64,000 bases of DNA from Chloroflexota bacterium (GCA_024224815.1 JAAENC010000355.1:56141-120140); one strand, 5' to 3'. Shown: positions 27,301 through 36,315, counted from the first letter of the stretch. Numbers and translations are program-made. The notes: generated by a model not told the origin, from the sequence alone.

Positions 27301-30300
27301 ATTTGCGAATTAACCTCCACGCTTGAGCCGCTTGATTGTTCTTTCGAGACCAATGTCGGCGGGCGTTATCGCATCTCGGCCATCGTTAGCGATGAGCAGG
27401 GGCGCAAAAATGAGAGTCGAATTACGCGTTGGGTCAGCGGTGGCGAACGCCCGCCTTCCCGTGAAGTTGAGCGAGAAGAAATTACCCTGATCCCCGATAA
27501 AGACGAATATCAGCCCGGCGACGTGGCAGAAATTCTCGTCCAAACGCCTTTTACCCCCGCCGAAATTCTCGTCACTATTTCGCGTAGTGGCGTTTTGTAC
27601 ACTGAAAGGCATAAAATTGAAGAAGGAACCCTGACTCTGTCCGTGCCAATTAAGGATGGATATATCCCCAATATTCATCTCCAAGTGGACGCTGTTGGCT
27701 CCGCTTCGCGCGTGGACGATGGGGGTGCTCCCGTTGTGGACGCTCCTGCCCGCCCCGCCTACGCGAGTGGACAGTTGAAACTCAGCGTCCCACCATATTC
27801 CCGCACGCTCGAAGTAGACGCAAAATTAGCCGACGATGAAATTGAGCCCGGCGGAAAAACAAATCTTGAACTCGAACTCACAGATGCCAATGGAAAGCCC
27901 GTTGCCGATGCAGAATTGGCCGTTGTTGTCGTAGACGAAGCGATTTTAGCATTGACCAATTATCAACTCGCAAATCCGATCGCCACTTTTTACGCCGAAC
28001 GTGGCGCTGGCTTAAGCAGTGTTTATGGGCGCGAAAATATCATTTTGGCAAATCCTGAAATCCTGGCAGAAGCTGCGCGTGATGCAGATGCGCAAGTCAT
28101 GGCAACAAATACAGCAGATAGTGCCTTCAAGGCTTTTGGCGAAGGTGATGTGGCAGAAGAAGCCATGATGGAAGCCCCGATGGCGGCTGCTTTTGAAATG
28201 GAAGATGGCGTTGGCGGTGGTGCAGAAGCGCCTAGCCCAATTGCTGTGCGCAGTAATTTTGATCCGCTGGCAACTTTTGAAGCCGAAGTCCGCACCGATG
28301 AAAATGGGCGCGCTACGGTGAAAATTAATGTCCCTGATAACTTAACGCGCTACCGCGTGATGGTCGTTGCGGTGGATGCTGGCGGTCAGCAATTTGGCAA
28401 AACCGAAAGTAATTTGACTGCGCGTTTGCCTTTGATGGTACGCCCATCTGCACCGCGTTTCCTGAATTTTGGCGATAAATTTGATCTGCCGATCTTGATC
28501 CAGAATCAGACTGATGAAGATATAGAAGTTGATGTGGCTGTCGAAGCAACCAATATCACGCTCCCTGATGGCGCCGGGCAGAGAATCACTGTCCCTGCGA
28601 ATGACAGAGTTGAAGTGCGTTTTGCGGCTGAAACAGAATTTGCGGGCATAGCGCAATTCCAGATCGGGGCGGTATCCGGCACTTTTGCCGATGCGGCAAC
28701 GGTCGATCTGCCTGTTTATACACCTGCCACAACTGAAGCCTTTGCGACTTATGGCGTAGTGGATGAGGGTGTTATTGCGCAGCCCATCGCAAAACCGAGC
28801 GATGTATATTCGCAGTTTGGTGGGCTGGAAATCCAGACATCATCGACTGCGCTGCAAGCCTTGACTGATGCTGTGATGTATTTGGCGAATTATCGCTATG
28901 AGTGCACCGAGCAGCTCAGTTCGCGCATTTTGGGCATCGCTGCCCTGCGCGATGTGTTGACGGCATTCGAAGCCGAGGGCCTCCCATCTGCCAGTGAAAT
29001 GGAAGCAAGTGTAATTCGAGATGTGACCCGTTTACAGAGGATGCAGAACTGGGATGGGGGCTTCCCTTACTGGCGACGCGGACAGGAATCCATCCCCTTT
29101 AATACCATCCATGTTGCGCATGCTTTGCAGCGTGCGAAGGATAAGGGTTTCGATGTCCCCGCTGAAATGCAGGAAAATCTGGGCTACTATTTGCAAAATA
29201 TTGAGAGCCATTACCCCCACTGGTACAGCCAATATACGCGCCGCGTGCTGAGTGCGTATGCGCTTTATGTGCGTGATCTGATGGGCGATAATGATGCCGC
29301 GAAGGCGCGTGCGCTGCTCGAAGAAGCCCCTCTCGAAGATTTCTCTTTTGAAGCCATCGGCTGGATTTGGCAGGTTTTGGTCGATGATCCGAACTCGGCT
29401 GCGCAATTGGATGGCATTCGACTTTATATTAATAATCATGTTGTGGAAACGGCTGGCGCAGCGAATTTCACGACCAGCTACGATGACCAAACATACTTAA
29501 TTCTCTCATCGAATCGACGTGCAGATGCCGTTTTATTGGATGCGCTGATTGCCGATGATCCGGATGCGGATTTGATCCCGAAATTGGTCAACGGATTGCT
29601 GGCGCATCGCACGCGGGGACGCTGGGGTAGCACGCAAGAAAATGTGTTCGTGCTCCTGGCAATGGATCGTTATTTCAACACCTACGAAGCGCAAACACCC
29701 GACTTTGTAGCAAAGATCTGGCTCGGAGAAAGCTACGCGGGCGAACATAGCTACGAAGGCTACTCCACCGAGCGCCACGAGACCAATATCCCGATGACTT
29801 ATCTGGTCGATGGCGAAGATCTGCAAGATTTAACCCTCAGCAAAGAAGGCACAGGCCGACTCTACTATAGGCTTGGTCTAAAATACGCGCCTACCGACCT
29901 GAATCTTGACCCGCTGGATATGGGATTCGTCGTCACCCGCGAATACGAAGGCGTGGACGATGTTGAAGATGTCTGGAAAGATGAAGACGGCGTCTGGCAT
30001 ATCAAAGCGGGCGCAAGAGTGCGCGTAAAAATCAAAATGGTCGCCGATAATAGACGCTATCACGTCGCGTTAGTAGACCCACTCCCCGCTGGCTTGGAAA
30101 TTGTTAACCCCGATCTGGCCGTTTCTTCTAATGCTGGCGTGACTGAACAAAACCAGAATCCATTTGAAAGAATGTATGGCTGGTGGTGGTGGCGAACGTG
30201 GTACGAGCACGAAAACCTACGCGACGAACGCGCCGAGGCATTTGCTTCGTTACTCTGGGATGGTGTTTATGATTACAGTTATATCGCCCGCGCGACTACG

Positions 30301-30396
30301 CCCGGCACATTTATTGCTCCGCCTGCAAAGGCAGAGGAGATGTACTCGCCCGAAGTCTTTGGGAGGAGCGGGAGTGATTGGGTGGTTGTGGAGTAG
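24337..30396 (+). CDS. Alpha-2-macroglobulin family lipoprotein
   Basis: 2019 residues from ATG 24337, chosen for AGAAGGAGA 6 bases upstream; an in-frame ATG at 24313 lacks one. A lipoprotein signal ends LTAC (Cys21), so the protein should be anchored to the outer face of the membrane. Acidic linker (about 25-60), then a long series of beta-sandwich macroglobulin domains, a Gly/Ala/Met/Glu-rich segment (about 1260-1300) that could be the bait region, the typical TRYRVMVVAVD block, and a thioester motif CTEQ at about 1523 inside an alpha-helical thioester domain. Bacterial homologues trap attacking proteases and often pair with penicillin-binding protein 1C; no such gene is adjacent. The downstream terminator makes this a single-gene unit. 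Confidence 0.92.
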   Translation: MKRFFMGIALVLLLIIGLTACTDGDERANPLPTPEEDVGDEGVPLEEDEPKPLTFSLSEGVEGADDFVPSSYVRGDSLSDEELASILNRLPDLVQSAGDTVDFNLPDEVIPPPRPGETIEESFPPEGAAPVEGAEYGALEVLRYSPEGEIPIAPFVNITFNQPMVPLGTIADLAELDVPVQVSPTIPGTWRWLGMKTLNFQADSELVDRLPMATEYEVFIPGGTESAVGGVLAEDVRFTFSTPAPKMQRYLPYGDPQPLEPVFFISFDQRVDPDAVLAHLTVTADGRNVDVKLATEDEIAEDEKVSSFVENAQEGRWLAFRAYEPLPADAEIRIVVEAGTPSAEGPLLTPSDQSYSFYTYAPLKLTDHRCGWGDECRPLMPLTLEFNNPIDTEIFDESMISVSPEIAGMTINVSWNTISISGMTEGRTTYKVKVNGEIQDIFGQKLGRDEQVRFKVGSANPFLVGPSERFITLDPSAKNPAISLYVMNYKKLDVQVYAVQPSDWQAYLTYLDEYQWTDEHIDPPGKKMLDETRSVDTKTDVLSEIGLDLSEFMKGDFGHFVVIVKPHQSLFEKDNYYETVNVWAQVTQIGLDAFSDHSEMNVWTTALTDGAPLSGVEIRSNAGAVLGSSGEEGVAKFEIPSGGISYLTAQVGDDIAMLPRNSYYWDENGWNRQSLYDEMRWFVYDDRAMYRPGEEVHIKGWMRNVGAGQLGDISLFGEGITGVNYTLIGAQGNELLTGRADVSLLGGFDFVLELPESVNLGHTQLTLYAEGSFGNVRDNSYYHSFQIQEFRRPEFEVSARNETAAPYFVGEHAMLAVEAKYYAGGALPNAETNWWVHSTETNYSPPNWDKFTFGFWQPWWRFYDEDFEEPQSESFVGVTDSTGTHYLRVEFGGEAMRPTSITAEATVMDLNRQAWSSGTSVLVHPADVYVGLRSERYFVERGEPLDIQLIVTDLDGNPVEGHALSVVASRTVWKSGSGNWHEELVDPQICELTSTLEPLDCSFETNVGGRYRISAIVSDEQGRKNESRITRWVSGGERPPSREVEREEITLIPDKDEYQPGDVAEILVQTPFTPAEILVTISRSGVLYTERHKIEEGTLTLSVPIKDGYIPNIHLQVDAVGSASRVDDGGAPVVDAPARPAYASGQLKLSVPPYSRTLEVDAKLADDEIEPGGKTNLELELTDANGKPVADAELAVVVVDEAILALTNYQLANPIATFYAERGAGLSSVYGRENIILANPEILAEAARDADAQVMATNTADSAFKAFGEGDVAEEAMMEAPMAAAFEMEDGVGGGAEAPSPIAVRSNFDPLATFEAEVRTDENGRATVKINVPDNLTRYRVMVVAVDAGGQQFGKTESNLTARLPLMVRPSAPRFLNFGDKFDLPILIQNQTDEDIEVDVAVEATNITLPDGAGQRITVPANDRVEVRFAAETEFAGIAQFQIGAVSGTFADAATVDLPVYTPATTEAFATYGVVDEGVIAQPIAKPSDVYSQFGGLEIQTSSTALQALTDAVMYLANYRYECTEQLSSRILGIAALRDVLTAFEAEGLPSASEMEASVIRDVTRLQRMQNWDGGFPYWRRGQESIPFNTIHVAHALQRAKDKGFDVPAEMQENLGYYLQNIESHYPHWYSQYTRRVLSAYALYVRDLMGDNDAAKARALLEEAPLEDFSFEAIGWIWQVLVDDPNSAAQLDGIRLYINNHVVETAGAANFTTSYDDQTYLILSSNRRADAVLLDALIADDPDADLIPKLVNGLLAHRTRGRWGSTQENVFVLLAMDRYFNTYEAQTPDFVAKIWLGESYAGEHSYEGYSTERHETNIPMTYLVDGEDLQDLTLSKEGTGRLYYRLGLKYAPTDLNLDPLDMGFVVTREYEGVDDVEDVWKDEDGVWHIKAGARVRVKIKMVADNRRYHVALVDPLPAGLEIVNPDLAVSSNAGVTEQNQNPFERMYGWWWWRTWYEHENLRDERAEAFASLLWDGVYDYSYIARATTPGTFIAPPAKAEEMYSPEVFGRSGSDWVVVE

Positions 30397-30421
30397 AGAT
30401 TCGGATAGAATTTTATAGAGG

Positions 30422-30449
30422 AAGACCCGCTGGGGGAGCGGGTCTTTTT
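30422..30449 (+). terminator. Rho-independent terminator after the macroglobulin gene
   Basis: 10-bp perfect stem (30422-30431 with 30437-30446), GGGGG loop and a run of T directly after, 26 bases past the stop codon. Confidence 0.85.
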
Positions 30450-30497
30450 GTTGTAGGAAAAATAAATTTTCGTTATCTTCAGGTTGGTAGAGAGTTT

Positions 30498-31868
30498 TTA
30501 TAATAGCCCAAGTTCCTTTGCTTTATTTATAGCCTCTAATCTTTTTTGAGTCCCCAATTTTTCATAGATGCTAGAAATGTAATTTCGAACAGTTCCTTCA
30601 CTAAGTTCAAGTTTATCCGCGATTTCCTTGTTTCTTAGTCCATCTTTTAAAAGAAATAAAATTTCATGCTCTCGAGAAGTAATGCCGATAAAATTCCTGA
30701 AGTTCACAGGTTCCATCCGGTGTTTTATTCTTTCAATCTCATCAACATTAATTTCAACATCTTCTAAAACGCCTATTTGTATTGCTTTTTGAATAGCTTC
30801 TGATCTGTTTCGAGCATCAAGCTTAGAATATATTGATGATAAATAATTTCGAATTGTTCCGTAATTTAGACCAAGGGCATCGCCAATTTCTTCATTGGAC
30901 AATCCTTGTTGGCACAATTGAAGTACATCTACTTCTCGAGTGCTCCATCTCAGATGGCTCTGTACCACCTCCATCTCGCGTATTTCAGACACAACAGTTT
31001 CGCTTGCGCCAAATATGTCTAGCAACGTGGAGAATGGGATCATATGGAAAAGTTTCCCATTTGATAATCGCCTAAATTCATCAACTAATTCATACCTTGG
31101 GTAGAGTGATTTCTTCTCGCTTTTGTGCCACCAATCAGGTTTTCCATCTCCTGTAACAAAGAACACGTCTTTTTTATGGAGCTTCCCTATTTCCAAAATT
31201 GTTTGCCAAATTAGCAAATCTCCAACACCTTTATCATCCTTGCTTGAGTCTTTATACTCAGGGGGTAATTTATGTGTCTTGTTTTTCTCAATTTGTTTTT
31301 GAACATTTTGTCGGTCAATCTCTGGCTCAAAGACTACATCTCCTGTAAACAATTTTTCGTATATTAGACTTACAGGATCGTTCCATATCATGTTTCTCAC
31401 ATGCTCAATAACATTGCTGAGAGATTTTTTGTACTCTTCGACTTTTTTGTCAATATCTTTTTCTAAGGAAACCACCTGTTGGTATTCAGGGAGAGAATCT
31501 AGTAATGGGTAACTTCCTTTTTGTAATTGTGGTGCATCCTGCTTTTTTCGTGTTAGTTGTTGGTGTAGATCGGATAATTTTCGGGCTCTATTTTTTACAA
31601 ATTCACGTGCGACTTGCCCAGGTATATATAAGCGTTTTTCCTTTACCAAGTTTTCAAAAGTTTTATGAATTTCCTCTAAACTCTTTTTTCCAGTAGTGAA
31701 AGGGACAAGCAAAACATTGGTGTCTAAAACCACAATGCTTTCAGTTTTGATTTCCTGCAAAGATTGGGGCCCTGTTGCAAATAATGATTTTGCGTCTGGG
31801 AAAACGGAATTTGCGATAAAAATATCGTAAGGGTTATCCGTTTCGTCATTTTTGGTTTTGTCTGTCAT
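30498..31868 (-). CDS. PIN-like nuclease domain fused to two LuxR-type helix-turn-helix domains
   Basis: 456 residues; AAAGGA is 6 bases before the ATG. Residues about 40-285 form a PIN-like domain of the large PIN_8/DUF4935 kind, with acidic residues in the expected order: Asp49 (VVLDTNVLL), Glu89 (VAREFVKNR), Asp217 (GVGDLLIWQ) and Asp241 (FVTGDGKPDWW). Two GerE/LuxR helix-turn-helix domains follow, about 307-368 (STREVDVLQLCQQGLSNEEI) and 396-456 (TSREHEILFLLKDGLRNKEI); the two are similar to each other. No receiver or sensor domain is present. The PIN core suggests an RNase; the tail suggests DNA binding or dimerisation. The gene is more A/T-rich than its neighbours, stands alone, and may be horizontally acquired. 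I know no characterised protein with this order. Confidence 0.8.
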   Translation of the reverse strand: MTDKTKNDETDNPYDIFIANSVFPDAKSLFATGPQSLQEIKTESIVVLDTNVLLVPFTTGKKSLEEIHKTFENLVKEKRLYIPGQVAREFVKNRARKLSDLHQQLTRKKQDAPQLQKGSYPLLDSLPEYQQVVSLEKDIDKKVEEYKKSLSNVIEHVRNMIWNDPVSLIYEKLFTGDVVFEPEIDRQNVQKQIEKNKTHKLPPEYKDSSKDDKGVGDLLIWQTILEIGKLHKKDVFFVTGDGKPDWWHKSEKKSLYPRYELVDEFRRLSNGKLFHMIPFSTLLDIFGASETVVSEIREMEVVQSHLRWSTREVDVLQLCQQGLSNEEIGDALGLNYGTIRNYLSSIYSKLDARNRSEAIQKAIQIGVLEDVEINVDEIERIKHRMEPVNFRNFIGITSREHEILFLLKDGLRNKEIADKLELSEGTVRNYISSIYEKLGTQKRLEAINKAKELGLL

Positions 31869-32018
31869 AACAATTCCTTTGAGCTATATGAATTGAAAGT
31901 GAAAATAATTTCCCGCACTCAATTGTATCATTGCTAAGTTTTTGTTTTGGGGTGAGTTCGTGATGTTTTGGCTAGCACGTGGATGTGAAATCTACGCGGT
32001 GGATTTATTTCCATGTTT

Positions 32019-32237
32019 CTAAATCCCCATTCCTTCGTTTTTTTCGGCCAATCGCCTTTCGATCTCTTTGGATGTTTTTGTGATGGATAGGCCTCCGTGC
32101 GCCGTACAGCGAAGGGCGGAGGGAATCATTTTGCCAACCTCGTCCATGGATTGAATAACTTCATCAAGCGGAATGACGGGGTTATAATTGGCGAGCGCCA
32201 TATTTGCACAGGCTAAGGCATTGCTGGCGGCCATCAC
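32019..32237 (-). pseudogene. C-terminal stump of L-serine dehydratase alpha chain (SdaAA)
   Basis: The frame encodes about 72 residues matching only the end of iron-sulfur L-serine ammonia-lyase alpha subunits: NALACANMALA, VIPLDEVIQSMDEVG and LRCTAHGGL. The rest of the roughly 290-residue subunit is missing; the frame runs upstream straight into the stop region of the 32246-32905 gene. No ribosome-binding site precedes the GTG/ATG. The catalytic subunit is therefore broken here; the beta chain is not in the window. Coding quality of the stump is good, so the loss may be recent. Confidence 0.72.
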
Positions 32238-32245
32238 ATTTTTGC

Positions 32246-32905
32246 TTATCCAGCAATAAGCTCTCTAGCCAACTCTAAACTGAATTCGATCTCACCCGCG
32301 CCAAAATCAGCCTTCTTTCCGGTTTTCTCTTCATAGATGCGAATAAAATCAGCACCTGTATATTTTACAAAGTCGCTGACTGATTTAACGCCCACATCAT
32401 AAATTATGCGGGCAAAAGCGGGGCCAACGCCATAAATTCTGGAAAGATCAGATAGCCCGATGAGTTCGTTCAAAACTTCTTGTGGAATATCTGCTTCTTT
32501 TGCCAGATTTTCAATTTCTTGCTTATCCTGGCTGGCGACAAATAAATGCTTTGAATTCTTTATGTCCGCTTTCTCTAAATTCTCTAAATAATTTTTCGGA
32601 ATACCGGGGAATTTGTTCAATCTGATTGGCTTCGCAAGATAACTTTTTGCTTCTCTATTTAACAGAACAAGATATTCAATGGGTAAGCTTGTTTCTCGAG
32701 AAAAATGCTTGATCTTTTCCTTTGTTTTTAGCGCATCGGTCAACTCTTTTAAGTTGGTGATCCCTGCATTTTCCAATATCTGCATTCTTGATTCTAGATC
32801 ATCCTTCAAACTTAATCGGCTGGGAATCAAGTCTCGTGCTTGAAGGCTTTTCTTGAATTTCTCTAAGCTATATTTTTCTAAGTCAATCTGGAATTGAGCG
32901 CTCAT
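32246..32905 (-). CDS. DUF4332-like helix-hairpin-helix protein
   Basis: 219 residues, all alpha-helical in appearance. Two repeats resemble the DUF4332/HhH pattern: ILENAGITNLKELTDAL with the following FSRETSLPIEYLVLLN, and IYGVGPAFARIIYDVGVKSVSDF near 160-185. Such domains often bind DNA or other proteins; function is unknown. A TATAAT about 30 bases upstream of ATG provides a promoter. The gene lies immediately before the serine dehydratase stump, which suggests that a deletion or insertion joined them. Confidence 0.65.
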   Translation of the reverse strand: MSAQFQIDLEKYSLEKFKKSLQARDLIPSRLSLKDDLESRMQILENAGITNLKELTDALKTKEKIKHFSRETSLPIEYLVLLNREAKSYLAKPIRLNKFPGIPKNYLENLEKADIKNSKHLFVASQDKQEIENLAKEADIPQEVLNELIGLSDLSRIYGVGPAFARIIYDVGVKSVSDFVKYTGADFIRIYEEKTGKKADFGAGEIEFSLELARELIAG

Positions 32906-32959
32906 GATTATCTCTGTAAATTCTCTTTTCAGTATTATACGAAAATGATCGAATATCTT

Positions 32960-33385
32960 TTACTCAAACATATCCACTAAACTGAATTTCTTCGGAGGCG
33001 CTTTCTCTTCCACATCAAAATAATACAGAAAGAAATTCTCCCTTCCTTGTGGGTCGCTCATGGCGTGCGGGAAGAAATTCTCATCGAATCTTGGCTCAAA
33101 TTTTGCCTCATATTGACCCGATAGCCATGTATCAAAGGTGACTTGCATCGTGTGCGGATTATGAAGGGCTGGGTTATATAACCTGTTCGATGTAAGAACC
33201 GGGGTATCTTCTTCCATGGCATCGAGCAAAGCGGCAAAAGTCGCACTTTTCTCTTTGAGCATTTTCTCTGCAATGGGGATGACAGTCTGTAAAGTTTCTT
33301 CTGTCATTTCTTCGGGCGTAAAAGCCAAAATATACATCCCCTTGATGGCATTTTTTGAGAATTTGTTTTTAATGAAATTGAACAT
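32960..33385 (-). CDS. Hypothetical protein, 141 residues
   Basis: AAGG lies about 9 bases before ATG 33385. The product is soluble, with an N-terminal basic segment (NFIKNKFSKNAIKG), a helical middle and an aromatic, acidic C-terminal half (FDENFFPHAMSDPQGRENF). I recognise no family. It is separated by 54 bases from the DUF4332-like gene on the same strand, so both may be co-transcribed. Confidence 0.55.
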   Translation of the reverse strand: MFNFIKNKFSKNAIKGMYILAFTPEEMTEETLQTVIPIAEKMLKEKSATFAALLDAMEEDTPVLTSNRLYNPALHNPHTMQVTFDTWLSGQYEAKFEPRFDENFFPHAMSDPQGRENFFLYYFDVEEKAPPKKFSLVDMFE

Positions 33386-33502
33386 TATTCTGTACCTTAT
33401 CTAAAATAAAAAACCGCTAAAGTTGAGTTGTATTTATCTGGTCGAAAAAAAACTATCAATGCTTTCTCTCTCCTTGCTATGTTTAGGGCTTTTGCTCAGC
33501 CC

Positions 33503-33598
33503 GGAGTGCGTCGCACCAAAACGATGAGAATCTTCCCTTTGATGGGCAAAATATTTACCGATTAGCATCTTTTTATCGAAGTTGGTGCGACGTACTCC
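33503..33598. repeat. 96-bp palindromic element (MITE-like)
   Basis: 17-bp terminal arms (33503-33519 GGAGTGCGTCGCACCAA and 33582-33598) are reverse complements with one mismatch. The 62-bp interior is A/T-rich. Size and structure fit a small non-coding mobile or REP-like repeat. It sits just downstream of ppc and may also terminate it. Confidence 0.6.
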
Positions 33599-33612
33599 TT
33601 CACTCAAGCTTA

Positions 33613-36315
33613 TTAACCCGTATTTCTCAAGCCGGATGCAATCCCGTTAATGGTCAGTGACATGACTTCGCGCAAAGATGTCGCTTGGGCGCTATTTTGA
33701 TCGGGTAGTGCGCGTAAACGGCGCAATATCTCCACCTGAAGATAATTTAGCGGGTCCACATAAGGGTTGCGGACATGAATCGCCTGTTGCGTAATAGGTT
33801 CTAGTTCGAGAAGAGTATTGTGTCCGCTAATCGCAAGCGTAGTTTCTCGCGTGCGTTCATATTCGTCACGGATATTTGAGAAGATTTTAGAAGCAAGTTT
33901 TTTGTCTTCTACAAGGTCAACATAAAGGGCGGAGATGTCCATATCAGCTTTTAGCAAAGACATCTCGGTATTATTGAGCATGGTGCTAAAAAAGGGCCAG
34001 CCCTCATACATTTCTTTAAATATGCCAATGTCTTTAATGGATGCTAATCCGCTGCCGAGGCTGTACCAGCCCGGTAAATTGAAGCGGCTTTGCATCCATG
34101 AAAAAACCCAGGGGATCGCCCGGATTTGATTCACGGCTCCGCTTTTTGCGCGTGCTGCCGGACGTGAACCGATGCGCAGATGCTTGATTTCGTTCAATGG
34201 GGTTGCTTGCTCCCAAAAAGTGATAAATCCCGGTGTCTCGTAAACAAGTTGTCTGTAGGTGCGTTGGGCTCTTTCTGATATTTCGGCCATCACCTCCCGC
34301 CATTTTGTGGGTATCGTTTTATCGCGTTTTGGGCTGGATGCAAGCAACACCGCACTCGTAATCTGTTCGAGATGACGATAAGCTAGCGCTGGATGCGCGT
34401 AGCGGAACGCTATTGTTTCACCTTGCTCGGTGAGACGGAAACGTCCGTTAATGCTACCCGCAGGTTGTGCGCGAATGGCTTTATTTGTTGGCCCGCCACC
34501 TCGTGCAATTGTCCCGCCCCGACCGTGGAAAAGGGTTAGCTTGATATTGTGTTTTTTTGTAATATCTGCGATCTCTTCCTGCGCCTGATACAGAGACCAA
34601 TTTGCCATTAAGTAGCCCCCATCTTTATTGCTATCTGAGTAGCCGATCATTACGATCTGTTCGTTCTTATATGCTTCAAGTTGGGCGCGGTAAGCTTCTG
34701 TCGTAAAAAGAAACTCGAGGACGCGGGGCGCTTCCTTTAGATCTTCGATGGTTTCGAAGAGAGGAGCAATCTGTGGGACAGCGTTGCCGCCTGCCCATTT
34801 TGCCAGCAGTAAAACGCTTAGAACGTTGGCTGAATCGCGCGTCATGGAGATGATAAAGGGGCCAAAAAGTTCGGTACCGTAGAGTTCGCAGGCACGCCCG
34901 ATTAATTGGAATAACGCCCAGGTTTCTGCAGTGGCGAGTGTCACGCCTGGGTGTTGGGAGAATGTTGGGGTGGGCTCAGCAAGTAGACGCGAGAGAAGAT
35001 CCGTTCTGTCCGTTGCGGGTAGATTTTCGAAGTCGCTTTCGATATTCAGGGCGCGCAATATCTCGCTGAGCGCGGCATCCAATTGGCTGGATTCTTCCCG
35101 AAGGTCGAGACGAGCTGCGTGTAGACCGAAGATATCCATCTCGCGCTGCGTTCTTTTTAGGTCATCCTCTTTTAAAGCAGAAGGCATAACTGATGCTATG
35201 AAATCTAATACTTGTGTGATGTCTGCACTGTATAGTTTTGTTTTGTGCGAGTATTGTTGTAGCAGATGGGTTTTCATTTCGTCACGCGAGGCTTCTGCTA
35301 GATCGTTTGCGAGCAAGGAGAGTGCCAAGCGATAAGGTTCTGTCACGTAACGTTCTTTGATATAGGAAATATGGGAGGGGAATGGTTTGCGTAGCTCGAG
35401 CCATTCTGTCAGTGATTGGGGCGGGGGGATGCGTTTGGAGCTGACGCTTAAGTGGCGTGCTAGCGTTTTTAAGCTGCGACGATGGTTTTCAACGGCTAAG
35501 CCACGATGCAGACGCAAGGTTTCGGCAGTAATTTCTGTCGTGACATTTGGGTTTCCATCTCTATCTCCGCCAATCCATGAAGCTAGCCTGAGCCAATTGG
35601 AAGGTGGAGCTAGTTTTGGGTAATGTAGTTTTAATGCATTTTCAAGCTCGGCATAGATTTTAGGCAGGGTCTCCCAAAAAAACGAATCCACGAAGAAGAG
35701 ACCGGTACGGACTTCGTCTGTCACTGTGAGTTTAGCTGTACGCGTGCGCTCTGTGAGCCATAGCGATGATATTTCGCTGCGAAGGGATTGAGTGATATCG
35801 TTTTTCTCGCGCGCAGATAAGTCGGTATTGTCTAATTGTTTAAGGAAGCTGGAAATCCGCTCGAGTTTGGAGAAGACTGTACGACGACGAGCCTCTGTTG
35901 GGTGGGCGGTTAATACTAATTCGATAGAAAGATTTGAGAGTATGGTAGACATTTGCTCATCGGTGACCCCATGCGTTTTGAGTATGGCTATTGCCTCATC
36001 GATGGTCTCTTTAGCTGGCTCCCTTTCAGATTCTTTCTCCTCTTTTTGGAGAGTTAGGGCGTGTTGTTTTTCTTCCGCGAGATTGACCAAGTCAAAATAT
36101 GTGGCAAATGCGGATGCTACAGCCCGTGCTTCCTCGACGCTTAATGAAGAAGATTCGCTTTGTAGTTTTTGTGCTGCATCAGGTTTATTGTTGCGGCGAG
36201 CTTTTGCTAAAGCGCGGATACGTTCTTCAATGTCAAAAATCGCCGGGGATTCCAGCTCCGAAATGACCTGCCCAAGCAGGTCGCCGAGTAAGTGAATAGT
36301 TTCTGAAATGTTCAT
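33613..36315 (-). CDS. ppc: Phosphoenolpyruvate carboxylase
   Basis: 900 residues, normal for the bacterial enzyme. Catalytic landmarks: VLTAHPTEARRRT (active-site His, about 134-146), FHGRGGTIARGGGP (about 605-618), SDSNKDGGYLMANW just before it, and the conserved C-terminal end NGIASGLRNTG. It converts PEP and bicarbonate to oxaloacetate to refill the TCA cycle. ATG 36315 lacks a Shine-Dalgarno; a TATACT hexamer lies 8 bases upstream (36324-36329), suggesting a leaderless start, but a candidate attenuator RNA ends about 93 bases upstream and could also control it. Confidence 0.96.
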   Translation of the reverse strand: MNISETIHLLGDLLGQVISELESPAIFDIEERIRALAKARRNNKPDAAQKLQSESSSLSVEEARAVASAFATYFDLVNLAEEKQHALTLQKEEKESEREPAKETIDEAIAILKTHGVTDEQMSTILSNLSIELVLTAHPTEARRRTVFSKLERISSFLKQLDNTDLSAREKNDITQSLRSEISSLWLTERTRTAKLTVTDEVRTGLFFVDSFFWETLPKIYAELENALKLHYPKLAPPSNWLRLASWIGGDRDGNPNVTTEITAETLRLHRGLAVENHRRSLKTLARHLSVSSKRIPPPQSLTEWLELRKPFPSHISYIKERYVTEPYRLALSLLANDLAEASRDEMKTHLLQQYSHKTKLYSADITQVLDFIASVMPSALKEDDLKRTQREMDIFGLHAARLDLREESSQLDAALSEILRALNIESDFENLPATDRTDLLSRLLAEPTPTFSQHPGVTLATAETWALFQLIGRACELYGTELFGPFIISMTRDSANVLSVLLLAKWAGGNAVPQIAPLFETIEDLKEAPRVLEFLFTTEAYRAQLEAYKNEQIVMIGYSDSNKDGGYLMANWSLYQAQEEIADITKKHNIKLTLFHGRGGTIARGGGPTNKAIRAQPAGSINGRFRLTEQGETIAFRYAHPALAYRHLEQITSAVLLASSPKRDKTIPTKWREVMAEISERAQRTYRQLVYETPGFITFWEQATPLNEIKHLRIGSRPAARAKSGAVNQIRAIPWVFSWMQSRFNLPGWYSLGSGLASIKDIGIFKEMYEGWPFFSTMLNNTEMSLLKADMDISALYVDLVEDKKLASKIFSNIRDEYERTRETTLAISGHNTLLELEPITQQAIHVRNPYVDPLNYLQVEILRRLRALPDQNSAQATSLREVMSLTINGIASGLRNTG

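Noticed and set aside
35792-36295. Plus-strand open frame of 167 codons opposite ppc
   Set aside because: Ser/Arg-rich low-complexity translation, antisense to a conserved gene, with no initiation signal.
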